Program-made: the position numbers and the translations under genes
The notes under the pieces: model-generated
What the model was told of the DNA's origin: nothing
The model's input: only the letters and a program-made list of their open reading frames with translations
Database searches by the model: none
Shown here: positions 11,569 through 23,939 of the stretch, one piece after another
Numbering within the stretch: position 1 is the stretch's first letter
Layout: the number at the start of each line of letters is the position of its first letter
Origin: Stenopsyche tienmushanensis
Lineage: Eukaryota; Arthropoda; Insecta; Trichoptera; Stenopsychidae
Direction of reading: 5' to 3'
NCBI GenBank assembly: GCA_008973525.1
Contig: WACJ01000363.1
Span: 62,001 to 126,000 of the forward strand
DNA: 64,000 nt

Positions 11569-12360
11569 ATTCAAATATAACCCGGAATTTTGCTAAAAAA
11601 TAATCTTTGTTTGTTCGTATTTAATGCGCTGCCATACCGTTCATCAGATTGCAATAAAACTTCGACCACTTAATGCTAAGGATGACGCGAGTAACATAAG
11701 TATAGTATAATATATAAAAATCAATATTTGTTTGTCTGTTTTTAATACGTTGCCATACCGTTCATCCGATTGTAATAAAACTTTGTCGAATTATTGTTTA
11801 CATTTGTGGAAATAACATAAGCATAGTAAAATTATTAACAGTTTGTTATGCGAGATATGGCATTGCAACGCATGTCGGTTTATCACTAGTGATATATAAA
11901 AATACAAATGTGGTATCGTATTTATCTACATCTTAATGCCTCTTTCAATTGACCAAATATATGATAGTTACATGGTACTAAGTCTGGACTTTAAGGTAAG
12001 TATTTAAGAGTTTTTTGTAGAGACTCTTATTAAATAGAGTATGTTTCTTATGTAGAAAATCAACAAATAAAATACCTTTCAAGTTTCAAAATACCGTAGC
12101 CATCACTTTTCCAGCAGACTGTTTATCGATTTTTAAGCTTTTCGGAAACTTTGAAACTTTTGTGTCTAATTGAACATTTTTTGCATAGAGTACACAATGC
12201 CTACGAAAAACGAATAATTACGTGTTGCGCAACAAAGGATGCTATTCCTTGCCTTCTTTCGTCAGTGATAGGATCAATAAGCTTCTTATCCGATAGATTT
12301 CTAATGAAGGGAACTATAACTAATAAATTTATACAGCAAAATTCCGGGTAATATTTGAAT
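11569..12360. mobile_element. Mariner family D with both termini, copy D2
   Basis: The left terminus ATTCAAATATAACCCGGAAT (11569) is matched by the inverted right terminus ATTCCGGGTAATATTTGAAT ending at 12360. The left TIR arm is split at 11598-11877 by two 121-bp units plus some flanking bases and resumes with TAGTGATATATAAAAATAC. The right arm (about 12205-12360) carries TACGTGTTGCGCAAC and the GATAGGATCAATAAGCTTCT block. Between the arms, on the minus strand at about 12085-12165, a short transposase scrap reads LKIDKQSAGKVMATVF, the same fusion of helix-turn-helix end and catalytic-domain start seen in copies D3, D4 and D8. The catalytic core is missing. Confidence 0.75.
11598..11835 (+). 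repeat. 121-bp tandem repeat units inside copy D2
   Basis: Two units: GCCATACCGT occurs at 11631 and again at 11752, a spacing of 121. Each unit has TTTGTTTGT-TGT-TTTAAT, GCCATACCGTTCATC, GATTG-AATAAAACTT and ends with ACATAAG-ATAGTA. They sit between TTTTGCT and TTTATCACTAGTGATATA of the family D TIR, interrupting it. Confidence 0.8.
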
Positions 12361-13894
12361 TTTTTTTGTACTAAATTAATAAAGATTATCAATCATTACA
12401 TTTGTAAGTCCCTTTGGCAGTTATGGTATGGTCATCCAAATATCTTTAATTGATTCAGGATAGAGTTAAATGGAAGGGAATCGAAGAAGTCATTATCCCA
12501 TCTATCTGATCCTAGAATCTATTCAGGCGGTCATGTTGCTACATATAATATCAGATTCAAAGGCAATCGTCCAATATCGAACAATAAACGAGGATTTAAT
12601 TGATTGAGAATCAAATCTAAATTGCTTTATAATGATCTGTAAACCAATTGGATCCTGTCTAGGTAATGTTTTCAATTTCGTATTGTTTATTTGGCCACTA
12701 ATTTTAATAGGAAATAGAAGATTTATAAAGACAATTTAAATCAAATCAAATAGTCCTTATCTACGGGAAATGCTTAAGCGGACATTGACTTTAAATACAT
12801 GTGACTATGCGGTTTGATAATGTTATCTCAGCCAGCGTCAAGCATTTGTTCCAGGAACTGTACACACAAGGATATTAAAAAAGTTGTATTGCTACAATAA
12901 TCCCGTTCGAATTTAATTCCAAATCTGCTTTTGATGTTAAAAAAAAATCCGGCAAGTTGGGCATAATTCGATGAGATCCGGTGCGTAATCGATAATCAGA
13001 TTTACAACCGAGACTTACATAGTCACCGACCATGTCAATGACTTCGGCTTTTTGTGTGAAAGAAGTTTGATTCATTTATATTAGTTATAAAGTAATAGAG
13101 CGGTCTTGCATCATTTAACACTAGACCTATTCAAAGGAAGATTTAATTCCATATAAAAGATTTAACGAATGGCGCACGTAAGGAGGGCAAAATAAATGTT
13201 CAGCGTTCCCTGAATTATTATTCTCGGCTATATCCAGGGAGATGATAAATTTTGAACATACTTCTTGGATGTGAAGCAATATTTAAGCGGAACTCACTAC
13301 TATCGTCCGATGGTCACGCACAAGCCGATTTTTTATCTTTGAAATTTTAATTCGAATTTAAATTTATTCGGGTCGCACGTTGAAGGGGATGATGAACGGA
13401 GATGGCTGGAGCTGGTGAACAAGTATGTTTGCGCTTTTGTGGAAATCCTTTTCCGGCCATGCTTCCTCGGGAGAGGTGACATTTTTTGACGGATCAATGA
13501 GCTCACCTGGCGTCTGACATGCCACCTTCCCTCCTTCAACCCTCGTTACGAACTCCACACTTTCCACTTCCGCAACAATTGTAAAGTCAAAACTTCCGAT
13601 GCGATGTATTCTAACTGTGCGTGGGTATCATGTCAACCTGACATTATGTTGCGTGCACTTACCCCACGTGTAGCAAACAACGATATACACACTGGCTTTC
13701 TGAAAAGTTTTGACAGCCTTCCTCTACAATAGTATTTTATATATTAAATGCTTTGCAAGAATCTAAATTGAAATATATTTTATTTTAATATTTTTTAAAT
13801 CATATTATTTTTTATTAAAATACGTGTCGTTTGCCAGATTTACAGCAATATCTAAAAATAAACCGATAATAAATGAGAAACTATGTGAATACGC
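12361..13894. other. Gene-free AT-rich DNA
   Basis: No recognisable gene. 13370-13560 is less AT-rich and gives two overlapping minus-strand open frames of under 70 codons without known motifs. Nothing else recognised. Confidence 0.4.
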
Positions 13895-14510
13895 AGAGTA
13901 AAAGTCAAAGAGTCGTCCAAGAGTCTTGGCCGCGAGAGCGCACGTTCATTCTGCAACTCGTATTTTTAAATTGGTACAAAGTCAATCAGAAAGGTAGGTT
14001 GCATTATTTATATAGGATCTAAAAATGTTTGTGTTTAATTGAAATTCATAGGATAATTCACAAATGTATTATTTAGTATCAACAGATCTTTCAGTGAAAC
14101 ATCGTTGCAGATTCAAAAGAAGCCATCACGGCTAAATCATATCATATAGCAATTAAAAATTTGTACTAGAATTCCGAACGTTCATATGGTACACCCTAAT
14201 AATTAGAATAGAATTTAAAGTAGTATTTTTACATGCGATATTAAAAGTTTCCATTAGGACCATTTTCTGATTTGTTGAAATGTCTATTACTGGTTATACG
14301 AGTCATCCATAAAATAAGGTAAGGCTTCCGATAGATATTTGCGGTGGTATTATTCTGCAAAGTTAGAAAACGGATAACCGCATGGATTTTGCACGAACAG
14401 GAGGTGGTGGAAGCGCGCGACTACCTATCCATCGGAAGAATTTACTGTGACTGAACAAAATGGCCGAAAAACACATGGGAATAAACAAACTGACCATTAA
14501 GATACTTTGT
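13895..14510 (-). mobile_element. Mariner family C fragments with nested repeat, copy C2
   Basis: The 3' part (13895-14055, minus) shows a C-terminal tail reading FVNYPMNFN then a stop, followed by ATCCTATATAAAT and a terminal block like that of C1. It includes the shared flank AAAGAGTCGTCCAAGAGTCT at 13909. The 5' part (about 14300-14510, minus) has CATTTTGTTCAGTCACAGTA and the leader up to the position of the first helix-turn-helix. Between them, 14080-14204 is a separate repeat shared with 21190-21330. That repeat ends with GAACGTTCATATGGTACACC, the terminal motif of the MITE at 62033-62520. Nothing of the catalytic domain remains. Confidence 0.65.
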
Positions 14511-14554
14511 ATGACTATTTTCCTTCGCCCAAGCGGACCTCTATGTAATGTCCG

Positions 14555-14603
14555 TGTCCATCTTGATGTGCGTTCATCTTGATGTGTGTTCATCTTGAAA
14601 TGT
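14555..14603. repeat. Short tandem repeat, about 16-17 bp x 3
   Basis: CCATCTTGATGTGCGTT, TCATCTTGATGTGTGTT and TCATCTTGAAATGTT follow one another. They lie just downstream of the R1-like fragment (which runs on the minus strand) and could be part of its 3' untranslated region. Confidence 0.6.
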
Positions 14604-14738
14604 TAGCAAAGGCCAAGGTGCGGCTATAGGGACCCTTGGGATGTAAAAATAGCATATATATAATACATTCATTTCTTCGTTCGCTTGATATTAAAGGCAG
14701 CATGAACTCCAAGTTAACCCAAGAACTCGAATTTCATT

Positions 14739-15556
14739 CTTCTGCTATTGTTAGTCTTCTTGTACATTCAACCGCCTCCTTCCACATCATTCCTCGTGAA
14801 TTTGCATCACGCATTCCATGCTCTAGCATCCGTTAGTATTGAAGGTACCATGTTGCTAGGGGAGAGCGAGCTGATACCCAGCTCCTCCCGTAGGATGTCC
14901 CTTTCTGTGCTCCATGCTGGGCAGACAAATGTCGTATATGCAGCATCGCTGTACTCCGCTTCGCAGTGGTAGCACTCCGGGCCGGTCTCTTTGCTTATGT
15001 TGTGTAGATAGCTACCAAAACAGCCGTGCCTGCTGAGAACCTGGGTCAAGTGGTAGCACAGTTGATTGTGCTTTCTGTCTACCCAGGTTCTCAGGTTTAG
15101 TATTGGCTCATGCATCACCTATCTTTAACGGAGTTGTCCCATCGGGACTGCCATGCCGCCATGATCATTTGCTTAGCGTTTTTTCCTGTCTATACCTTTC
15201 TGTATTGCCTGTCTCTCGTAGGCGAGCAGTCAGTGCCCGGACAACGTCTTCCAACACTGTGCGATATGCAGCAGCCACTCTGATCGCGCTCCTTCTCTGG
15301 ACTCTGGCCATGTCTGGCCCTTTCAATTTGTAGTGTCTCAGCCCATATCGGCGCGTCGTACAAAAATACCGAGTGCATTACCTCGTTGTAGAGTCGCCTC
15401 CTGCTTGTTTTTGGGTCACCAATGTTGGGCATCAACCTGGCCAGATTCTCCGTGATGCTGGCAGCCTTCGCTGCCGCCTTCTCCGTATGGGTGGCGAATC
15501 GGAGCTTATTATCAATCTTCACCCCCAAATACCGAATGAATCTTGAGTCTCGCAAC
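14739..15556 (-). pseudogene. R1-clade-like non-LTR retrotransposon fragment, frameshifted
   Basis: The minus-strand translation starts in the reverse-transcriptase thumb region with FIRYLGVKIDNKLRF, then AAAKAASITENLARLMPNIG and APIWAE. A frameshift follows near 15290. The next good frame (14807-15118) reads LTQVLSRHGCFGSYLHN and then a Cys-rich C-terminal motif, CYHCEAEYSDAAYTTFVC, in which the His of a C-x2-C-x8-H-x4-C knuckle is replaced by Tyr. Another frameshift near 14810 leads to a last stretch ending TRRLTIAEE and a stop near 14739. It aligns throughout with the intact frame at 24789-25643. The YADD box and everything upstream are missing (5' truncation). R1-clade membership is inferred from the C-terminal knuckle and the RYLG/LMPNIG/APIW blocks. 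Confidence 0.85.
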
Positions 15557-18500
15557 GCCGATGAAGTGTATTATAATATGGATACATTTGATAATATTTA
15601 TTAAAAATATAATTTAAAAATATTCAATCAGCGTCTTAATAAATGATCCAGGCTTTCAATAGCTTCAATCAATGGCTTCGCCCTCTTGAGGTAATGGAAC
15701 CATCAGGTGACTTTCGAATAGTCATCATTTTTTGCCTCTCGTTTGAAAGGCATGACGACCCTAAAAACCTGACCTGTCTTAACGATCAATATCCGAACGG
15801 TTTTAAATTGAAGAGCTTAAACCAGTTTGTTATTTCATCGCTATATAACTTTTTTATTTATTTATCAACTGGATTACACTCGACAAGTCTTCATAATTGC
15901 CATCGGAAAGAAGACTTCCGAGAACGAGCACAGGGAGTCTCAAAAACGTTGTGAGCATCATCGATGAATGTATGTGAATTTTATTGGATTTCTTGGAGTC
16001 GACGTGCTTGAATATTATAGGATGTGTTTTCCTATATTTTTTTAATGTCCAATTTATATCATAGATACGTGGATTGTATTGTAGTCTGAAATAGGTCGAT
16101 CTATCCTATCGAGTGCGGATGAACAGCGCAAGAAGTGAGGCAATGATGTTTGAATTAGTCGCGGAGAAGCGTCCCTCAATTCGCCAAGTCACCTTACAGA
16201 TTCGATCCTATTGTTCCCAGACACAAAAGCAGGGGCGTTACCACTGCGCCAAATGCTTATTTGGAAATTACACATCTGGCATTTGAAAACGTGATCGGAG
16301 AACATTATTGAAACGTTAACACTCCGGGCAATTTGCATGATCTCCATTTTTAGAGCAATTTCAGATTTCACACAATCGATGAAAGTCGAAGAACAATCCC
16401 AATGGATTGAAAGGACGAAAGTAACCGATACGAAAATCCTCCATTTCTCAGCATAAATTCGTATTCCTTATGAATATTTATTTTTTTATGTTGATTCCTA
16501 TTTAGAATGGTAGACTGGAGCTTCTATTGCGAGCAGCGACCCTGTCGGACCGCAAATTCGTGGCTGTCTACTGTTCAGCCTTTATTTAACTTACAAGCCT
16601 TTAGAAATGTTAAATTTTGCGCAGAAAATATACATAATATTACGTAAAAGAAATTCAACATTTGTCTAATAGAGTGCTTCAACTCGAAGGAATCAAAAAG
16701 TAAGCTACGCTACTGAAATATGGATCAAAATCTCACGGTTGGATAAAAAATATGTTCTATAGACCTTCATTTGGATCCCTTTTTTATTAAAAGGTCCTCA
16801 GGGCATCACAGGTAACATTGACATAGCTTGTTCATCTTTTGAACAAACCAACATCATTCATAATAATTAATAACATCAATTCTTAACTCGCTTAATGTTG
16901 ATGAACAATACAAAATTCAAATATTTTGTCTCTCAATAATTTTAGGGAGACCCGAAAGTATTCGTATATTTTGTGACTTTATGTTTGAGCTCAGTTTGTG
17001 TCCTGCCACAGTGATGGAAACATCTTTGTAATTATTTTTTTGTAGAACTATTGTATTAACTATTTGTATTGATAAGGGTGAAATTGCCAGACTCAACATT
17101 AACGAAGTTCACATCTAGCATTGTATGCTGCTTTTTTTATTTGGGTTGTAATGCCACAAAAGCCAGCAAAATAAGATGTTTATGGTGTAGTAAAGTAAAG
17201 TAAAAATAGCTCGCAGATGTCAATATTGATTCTAGAATTTTAAATCGGGCAATAGAAACTTAAGGGATGAACCAGAAATGGGATACACTTAAATTCCTAA
17301 TTATGTCAGATCCACAGCAAATAGTCGAGGAATTATCGAATAGACTGATGTCTGCATGGATCATTATGCAAACACATAAAATTCAACGGCAATATTAATA
17401 GGATGGTTGTTATGGAGTAGGATGGGTACTGCACAAGTTTATTATCGACAATTAGAAATTTTACATCGAAAATTAAAAGAGAAGTTACCGTATTTATTTA
17501 ACAGAAAGAAGTTAATACTGTTAATAAGTTGATAATAAATTTGAACTTTTTTTTTACTAATATTTAGCATTTTACTAATATGCTAATGTGCTATATTAAA
17601 ATAATTTTATAAAATTAAGGATTGCTCTGGATAATTTTATTGCATTGAAAATATTAATTGTATTATAATTATGTTAAGAAAATATTAATTTTAAATATTA
17701 TTTGCAAGGGTTGCTTACGCAAAAAAATATCATCGCGTTATCCTTTTCAGCGAAAATACAATAGGTTTTAAACTAAATTACTTTTTTTCAATATACTGAA
17801 TATATAACGGAAAATCAGGGTGCGGAAAATACTTCTTTTTTCCTCCTTTAGAATATCTTCCTCATATTTTCGGCAGGGTAATAAGACTTATGCCGATCAT
17901 GCAGAATTTATTTGCCTATAGAAGAGAAGGTATTATTTATCCTCTCATATAGAGCATCCGTGATATCACCCTATCCCTAAAGGCCCACCCTCGCTACCCA
18001 CCCAACTTATGAATGCTCTTCTTATATTGACACCCCGCTAATCCGATTAAACTTTCTCGGTGTCACTTTCTTTCCTTCTTCTTATTTTCGATCCATAAAT
18101 TTCTTCCCTCTCGACTTATTGAAACTTATCGCATATGTTACATGGTAACTTCTTAAGCGAGCAGATTAGGCGAGTCTATTCACATCATTCACTATATTTG
18201 CTATCGGCGTGATGAAGATGTGTCTAGCGTATGTCGTTTATCACTCGGTTAATGTATCATTAAAGTATTTTCAAAGGAGATCGATTTTTTAGGAAGTCTA
18301 CATGCTTGCGTGAAGATAAAAGAAATAAAATGACCATTTATATACGTTGATCACTGGGTATAATGTTATTTCTTTCGGCGGATAACGCAGTAGATAATAA
18401 TAAGTTTCATAGTAGACGGAGTGAGGGTTACCTGTGCCTTATGTGGTGATTACGTCCCCCGGGAAGGTTTTTAGGGAGAAATATAGCCTCATTCACCCTC

Positions 18501-19069
18501 TCAAAGGTGGCAATAACTAGGGACTCCATAGTTGTGTGTTATCTCTGAAAAACATGCCCACAAACACATTAATAAATAACATTTTTACCGAATGGAATGT
18601 CAATAAGGGGGGCGATGAAATGCCATTCATTAAGTCTTATTTTTATAATACCATCAAGCGTTAATTAAATTAAGACTTGAAGAGTGTATGGCGATGCTAT
18701 CGCAAGCGTTAATTTTATAATAATAAAAATATTTTGACACGCAGCGTGCGGCTTATGGACGAAATCATGTTAAATATGAGTCGTGACACGCGTGATATGC
18801 GCTTGGATAATTAAATATGAGTTGCTTCGACCCTGTTGAAATACCAACTAGATGTGTATATAAACAATAATTATTTATGTGCAAAATATGGAAAATGTAT
18901 CACAGTTGTGTCGTCAAATAATAGTAAGTAGAAAAATCAATGAGGTTTTCGAAAGACTAATTCCAGGATTAGGACACATATTTATATTTACTGTGTGAAA
19001 GACTAAATAATCTAATATGTTATCAGGTATGTGGGAAATATTCTAACGGAAAATCTAAATTATTTTGAT
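15557..19069. other. Gene-free DNA, about 3.5 kb
   Basis: No recognisable gene or mobile element. Open frames at 15643-15954, 16189-16371 and 16917-17099 have no known motif. 17940-18130 and 18400-18620 are less AT-rich but contain no identifiable feature. Confidence 0.4.
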
Positions 19070-19790
19070 CCGGCATGTTTGTCGGCCATTTTGTACGGTC
19101 ACTAGTAAATTCTTCCGATGGAGAGGTCGTCGCGCGCTCCAGCCATCTCCCGTCCATGCGAGATTAATGCGCGGTCATCAGTTGTTTTTGAATTCATAGA
19201 ACAATACCGCCACGAATGTCCATCGGAATCTCATGGAAGTTTATGGTAGTGATGTGATAAGTCGACAAAATATCACGAAGTGGGTTAGGTTGCTTGGAGA
19301 AAACTGCACTGAGGCTGTGATAGTTGATTAAAGGAGAGATGTTTCGCTTCTACTTTCGGCCGCCATCTCTTTCTGTTATTACAAAATGTACCGTATGCAG
19401 TGTCGTTGGATCCATATTACTGGACGTCCCAGTTTCTTACGGGATACGGGAATTTTAGGACTCCTCTTCTCTCTCCTCTATCCACAGGTTAAGGATAAGG
19501 AAGCATGGTGTTCGATCGCGAGGCGCTATTTTCATGTATCAGCGGTTCGAAGTTTGGACCGGTTGGACATGGAAACCGTGTGATCATTCCCTCCAACTTC
19601 CGGGCTTTCAGAAATAAATTTTGGGAAAAATGCATTCCTAGGGTCTTCAACGACCTCGATAGGATCGTAAAGCCCCCCCCCTGCCCCCTCCGGGGGATTA
19701 CATTGAAAAACAATTTGATATGTTTGTGAATTATCCAGTGAATTTCAATTAAATACAAGTATTTTTTGATCCTACATAAATGCGTTACAA
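19070..19790 (+). pseudogene. Mariner family C remnant, copy C3
   Basis: The 5' leader (GGCATGTTTGTCGGCCATTT, then AGTAAATTCTTCCGATGGAG) precedes a first helix-turn-helix reading MEVYGSDVISRQNITKWVRL with frame damage. After about 19290 the sequence is not recognisable as transposase until the C-terminal tail, IEKQFDMFVNYPVNFN and a stop near 19752. The 3' end ATACAAGTATTTTTTGATCC follows. The middle (19330-19690) holds a C9-rich run near 19672-19680 and sequence I cannot assign; it may be a secondary insertion or a heavily decayed core. The orientation is opposite to C1, C2 and C4. Confidence 0.65.
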
Positions 19791-21183
19791 ATAATGACTC
19801 TCAATTTTCACCCATAAATTTGGCAATTTCATATGTTACATCCTAATATATTTCAATGTAAAAAGCGAGCCATTTTTGCATGATTTTTAAATATTATGTT
19901 AAATAAAATAATATTGATAAGAGCATATAAATAATAAATAAATTCGATTTATTGAGATTAAGCCTTTCATATTCCGCGTTACCTATGCACCATTTTATAT
20001 GCATCTGTTCTTTTTATACAAGGTTTTTTGCACCACATTTTTAAGGAAGAATCCCCTATGCAAAAAAGGATTGGGCGTATATGACTGTGAATAGGGATTT
20101 CTTCCTTCAGGTGATTATTACATGTATCAAATCATTTTTTATGCGATGCGGGCCCAAAGAGCGTCCCCTCGAATCACTACTTTATGACAAAGTACTGAGT
20201 ACTTCACGTACACAAAATAATAAAATAATTCCCGACGCTTCGAAGCGTGTTTATCTGCGCCAGCGTGCATTTTCAAATCCTCCCGGAACTTTTTCAAAAA
20301 AGGTAAATCGCAGTAAACTTTTAATGCCGCCATTATATCTTTCATCGCGAGCGCGGAACGAGTATGTGGTACTTACGAGCCACATGAAATGATACCGCGT
20401 ATTTCGCAAAGTATCCCATGATATGTGATATTTACATGGCGGGGCTTTTTCATAAGCTGCCGTAAATCATATGTTAGTTTGGCAAATAACGGCAGCTCTT
20501 AGATCTCTATTTGTGTTGATTTCAAAGCCCTCCTCTTGCCTAACTTGCTGGGCATGGCCGTAATTTACGTCGGTGGGATGTTGTTGCAACTCACCGGTGC
20601 GCTTCCATATAGAGCTCATACTATTATAAATTACTCAAAATGCATACTGATAATGTCGCATTCGGATTTATTTATCTTTGTGGGAATTTTTGATCCGGGC
20701 TCTGTTTGCTTTTTGAGGCTAAATACTGGGATTTATATTTGCAACTTTGTTCACGATCCATTCACGAAAAATAAACAGCCTTTTAATAATAAATCCTGTT
20801 CGGTTTACAGATGTCGGCTATTTTTGATAAACGAGATGACATGAATATATAAATATGCAATGGATGTAGATAGATGAAAGTTAATAAAAAGATTCGATGA
20901 GACTGAGAACACAAGCGCTTCCTATTATATAGTACCACACGAAGATTCGGAATTTCAGTGAGCTAAAGTTCAACCGCGATTGAGAAAGGCTCTGTGCAAT
21001 ATTTTATATATTTGACTATTTCAAATTGATAAAGATACTATAGTCTTCAATTGTCTTTATATATGAAGTCATTATTATTGTTTTCCTATGACTTTTAACA
21101 GGATAGCATCGACAAAAGATTTCAGCTTAATTATTTGTATAAATTTAAATTTAGAAACAACGCAGCAAAAGCAGGTAAAAATA
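19791..21183. other. Gene-free DNA with a less AT-rich island
   Basis: No recognisable gene. 20140-20400 is GC-richer and open on both strands (plus 20081-20392, minus 20139-20345), but neither translation resembles a known family. The 102-codon frame at 20536-20844 is hydrophobic and unrecognised. Confidence 0.35.
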
Positions 21184-21780
21184 TCAACAGACCTTTCCGA
21201 GAAGCATCGATTTGTGAGAAGACAATTCGAATATGGTTCATAAGAAGCCATCACAGCTGAATCGTATCAAATTGAAATTGAAAATATATGCTAGAACTCC
21301 GAACTTTCATATGGTACGCTATAATAATAAGGTTACGGTTTAAAGTATTTTTATACATGCGTTATTAAAAATATTGAATCGAAAAAGGATACTTCACAAA
21401 TATATTAAAATATGTTTCAACGTGATCGCCGTTGAGATCGAACCATTTCGGTAGTCGGGGCACCAGCTTTTGTATGCCAGTAACCGCCAGTTCTTTTTAG
21501 GTTATCTTTTGTATTCTGTCGGGAAATTCTTCTTGAAAGTCCTTCAAAATCACTGATTATCTCTCATTCTTTGCCTCAGTCATAAATATCAATACAGTCT
21601 TTTCTGCACAGCTTAACCCATTTCGTGAACATGTTGTCGTGTAGTAGCCAAAAGGTCTATGTGTCCAACAGGTCCGCTTTTCGGACCGTTGACATGACGA
21701 ATGAGTGCCTCGTAACTGTACGCCTTAATTGAACCGACAAACACACGGGATCAAAACAAAAGTGACCATTACGATCTTCT
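21184..21780 (-). pseudogene. Mariner family C remnant, copy C4a
   Basis: Minus-strand translation near 21410-21490 gives LAVTGIQKLVPRLPKWFDLN followed by GDHVET, the canonical C-terminal tail of this mariner group, then FNIFVKYPFSI. Upstream (about 21600-21640) HVHEMG and downstream bases match the end of the first helix-turn-helix (MSRQHV-KWV in other copies), so the catalytic domain is again deleted. The stretch 21190-21330 is the separate repeat also present at 14080-14204. Confidence 0.7.
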
Positions 21781-21815
21781 ATACACGCCGGGTTTGCCAA
21801 ATTTGAATTCATGTA

Positions 21816-22175
21816 GTACGCCCTAATAATTAGGATTGAAAAATGCTTGTATTTAATTGAAAGTCACAGGATATTTTTGGATTATTTTTTGGATATTTGG
21901 GGTGTAAGTGAAACACCCATGTCTCATCTCCCGTCACTATTGATTAGCAGCACGACTTTCACTGAACAACCTAACCCACGTTGTAACATGTTGTCGACTC
22001 ATCACATCACTACTATTAACTTCCACGAGCTTCCAATGGACATTCGAGTTCTACAAAGTCAGAAAACGTAGCGCACAATATTGTCTCCATCGGAAAAACT
22101 TACTGTGGCTGAACAAAATGGCCGACAAACACAGCTGGACCAACAAAGTGGCCAGTTAAGATCCTCCCTAAACGT
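21816..22175 (-). pseudogene. Mariner family C remnant, copy C4b
   Basis: A second family C copy directly beside C4a in the same orientation. On the minus strand the leader (GTTTGTCGGCCATTTTGTTC) and the region encoding KLVEVNSSDVMSRQHV are present at about 21985-22140. The 3' end at 21816-21870 reads CTGTGACTTTCAATTAAATA, then AGCATTTTTCAATCCTAATT. The coding middle is deleted. With C4a this makes a head-to-tail pair of deletion derivatives. Confidence 0.65.
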
Positions 22176-23939
22176 CAGGTATATCAAAATTTGTAAATTT
22201 ATTTTCTAAGACGTCCTTCGTATTATTATTTTTGATAATAAATATGTATTTATTCCTTATATACTGCTAAATTTGACTTGCTGAAAGCTATTCTGTAAAA
22301 TTTAAAAAAGTGGATGATATCAAATGAAAAATGTTTTCAATTCATTATTCAAAGTTAAACAAACAATTTTGTATAGAATTTGTATTTAAAAACAGCAAAA
22401 AACACATATATTTGCAAAAAAATTCGAACAGTCTGAGGTTATTGGTTTGAGATGAACTAAAATAAATAGATTTTTCCACGTGAGATCATTGTTTTAAGCA
22501 AATCGAGCAGTGAAATATAACTACGCAAATTATATTTAAAAAATAATTAAGCTTCAAAAGAAATTAATATCTATATAAAATTGTTGATTTTAAACCAAAT
22601 CATTGGCATAATCCAGTAAATACATGGATGAAATTTATATTGTTTATATTCTGCACTTTTTCATGTACTTAGCAGTCTGTAAATATTCTGCAAACAAACA
22701 TTTGCAAAATAAATAATGTAACTTTGATTTTCTTATTAGATTTCATGAATATAAAAAAAACAGGATTAATTGATGTAAATAATGGAATGGAAGTGAAAAC
22801 ATAAAGGAATGATTCAGATTTTGATTCAATATTTGCTAAGATTCGCAACTAAATTTGATTATATATTCTTAGAGCGTTCATACAGAAACACAAACGATAA
22901 ACATCAAATGTCATAGGAAATAAATATATTCTATGTTCACAATAAATATTTTTTATAAGTTGTTTATAATATAAACATATACGTAATATGTTCCCAAAAA
23001 TATACCTGATACACATATATTGTTATAGGTTGTTTCTTGAGTTATATATCTTTATGTTGACAACAAAATAAAATCATATCGACCTCAAGAGCGAAACCTG
23101 ATCTTAAGTGATTCGAGCTTTCAGATACCAATTAAATTAATAGTTTGGGAACCTTTCATGCATGGCATACCCATATTAGATGATAATCATTTTTTTGTCC
23201 TCGTATCTCGTTCGAAAACTACCTTGTAAATGTGACCTAAATGGTGACTTTTGTTTGGTCTTTTTATATCCTTAGTTTGCTGCCGGCCAAAAAGGACAAA
23301 AAGGAGCCAACAGACGGAGTAAAAAAAAGAGGCGAAAGACAAGTTCCAGTGAAATTTCATTTGCTTGATATATCAAAGCGGCCAAAAACCCTCAGTCCGT
23401 CTGCGGTCAAAGCACAAATGCGAGATTAAAAGGAGCTAAAATTCTACTTTAATTTTTGTCAACATGCAATTAACTGGGCGCAAGAGTGGCTTTCTATGAA
23501 GAGCGGATTTGGAGCGGTGCAAAGTATCCACAGACAGACAAATAGGCATCACATATGAGGATGATGAATAGGTCTTAATTTTGAATGAGCTAATGAATTA
23601 CCGACAAACACACCGACGATTGTGTGGAGAATCGAATTAAGAATGTTGTGAATGCTTCATTTTACGTTTTGATCCGATGACGGGAGTAGTGATAATTGGA
23701 CTGAATCGCTTTGATGAAACGCCTCTGGTTCAAAGGTCGATCCATTCAATCGATGGAAATAATTACAATTTAACAATCAAAAAAATTAAGAATACCTGTC
23801 ATAAATAGCGGGGAGTATTAAACAATAATTATGAATATTTGAGAGAACTGTAACAATAGGGCTTTACAACCTTTTAGAGCCCACAAAAAAAGTTATCCAT
23901 TCTTTGATGTCATGGGTAAAAAATTGCCTCAAACAAAGA
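22176..23939. other. Gene-free AT-rich DNA
   Basis: Very AT-rich with no recognisable gene. A 62-codon frame at 23241-23429 (+) has a hydrophobic start and a Lys-rich remainder (AKKDKKEPTDGVKKRGERQ) but no known homologue that I can name. It could be a chance frame or a short exon. Confidence 0.35.

Noticed and set aside
20081..20392. 103-codon frame overlapping a minus-strand frame
   Set aside because: Both strands are open because of local composition; no family resemblance on either strand, so no gene is called.
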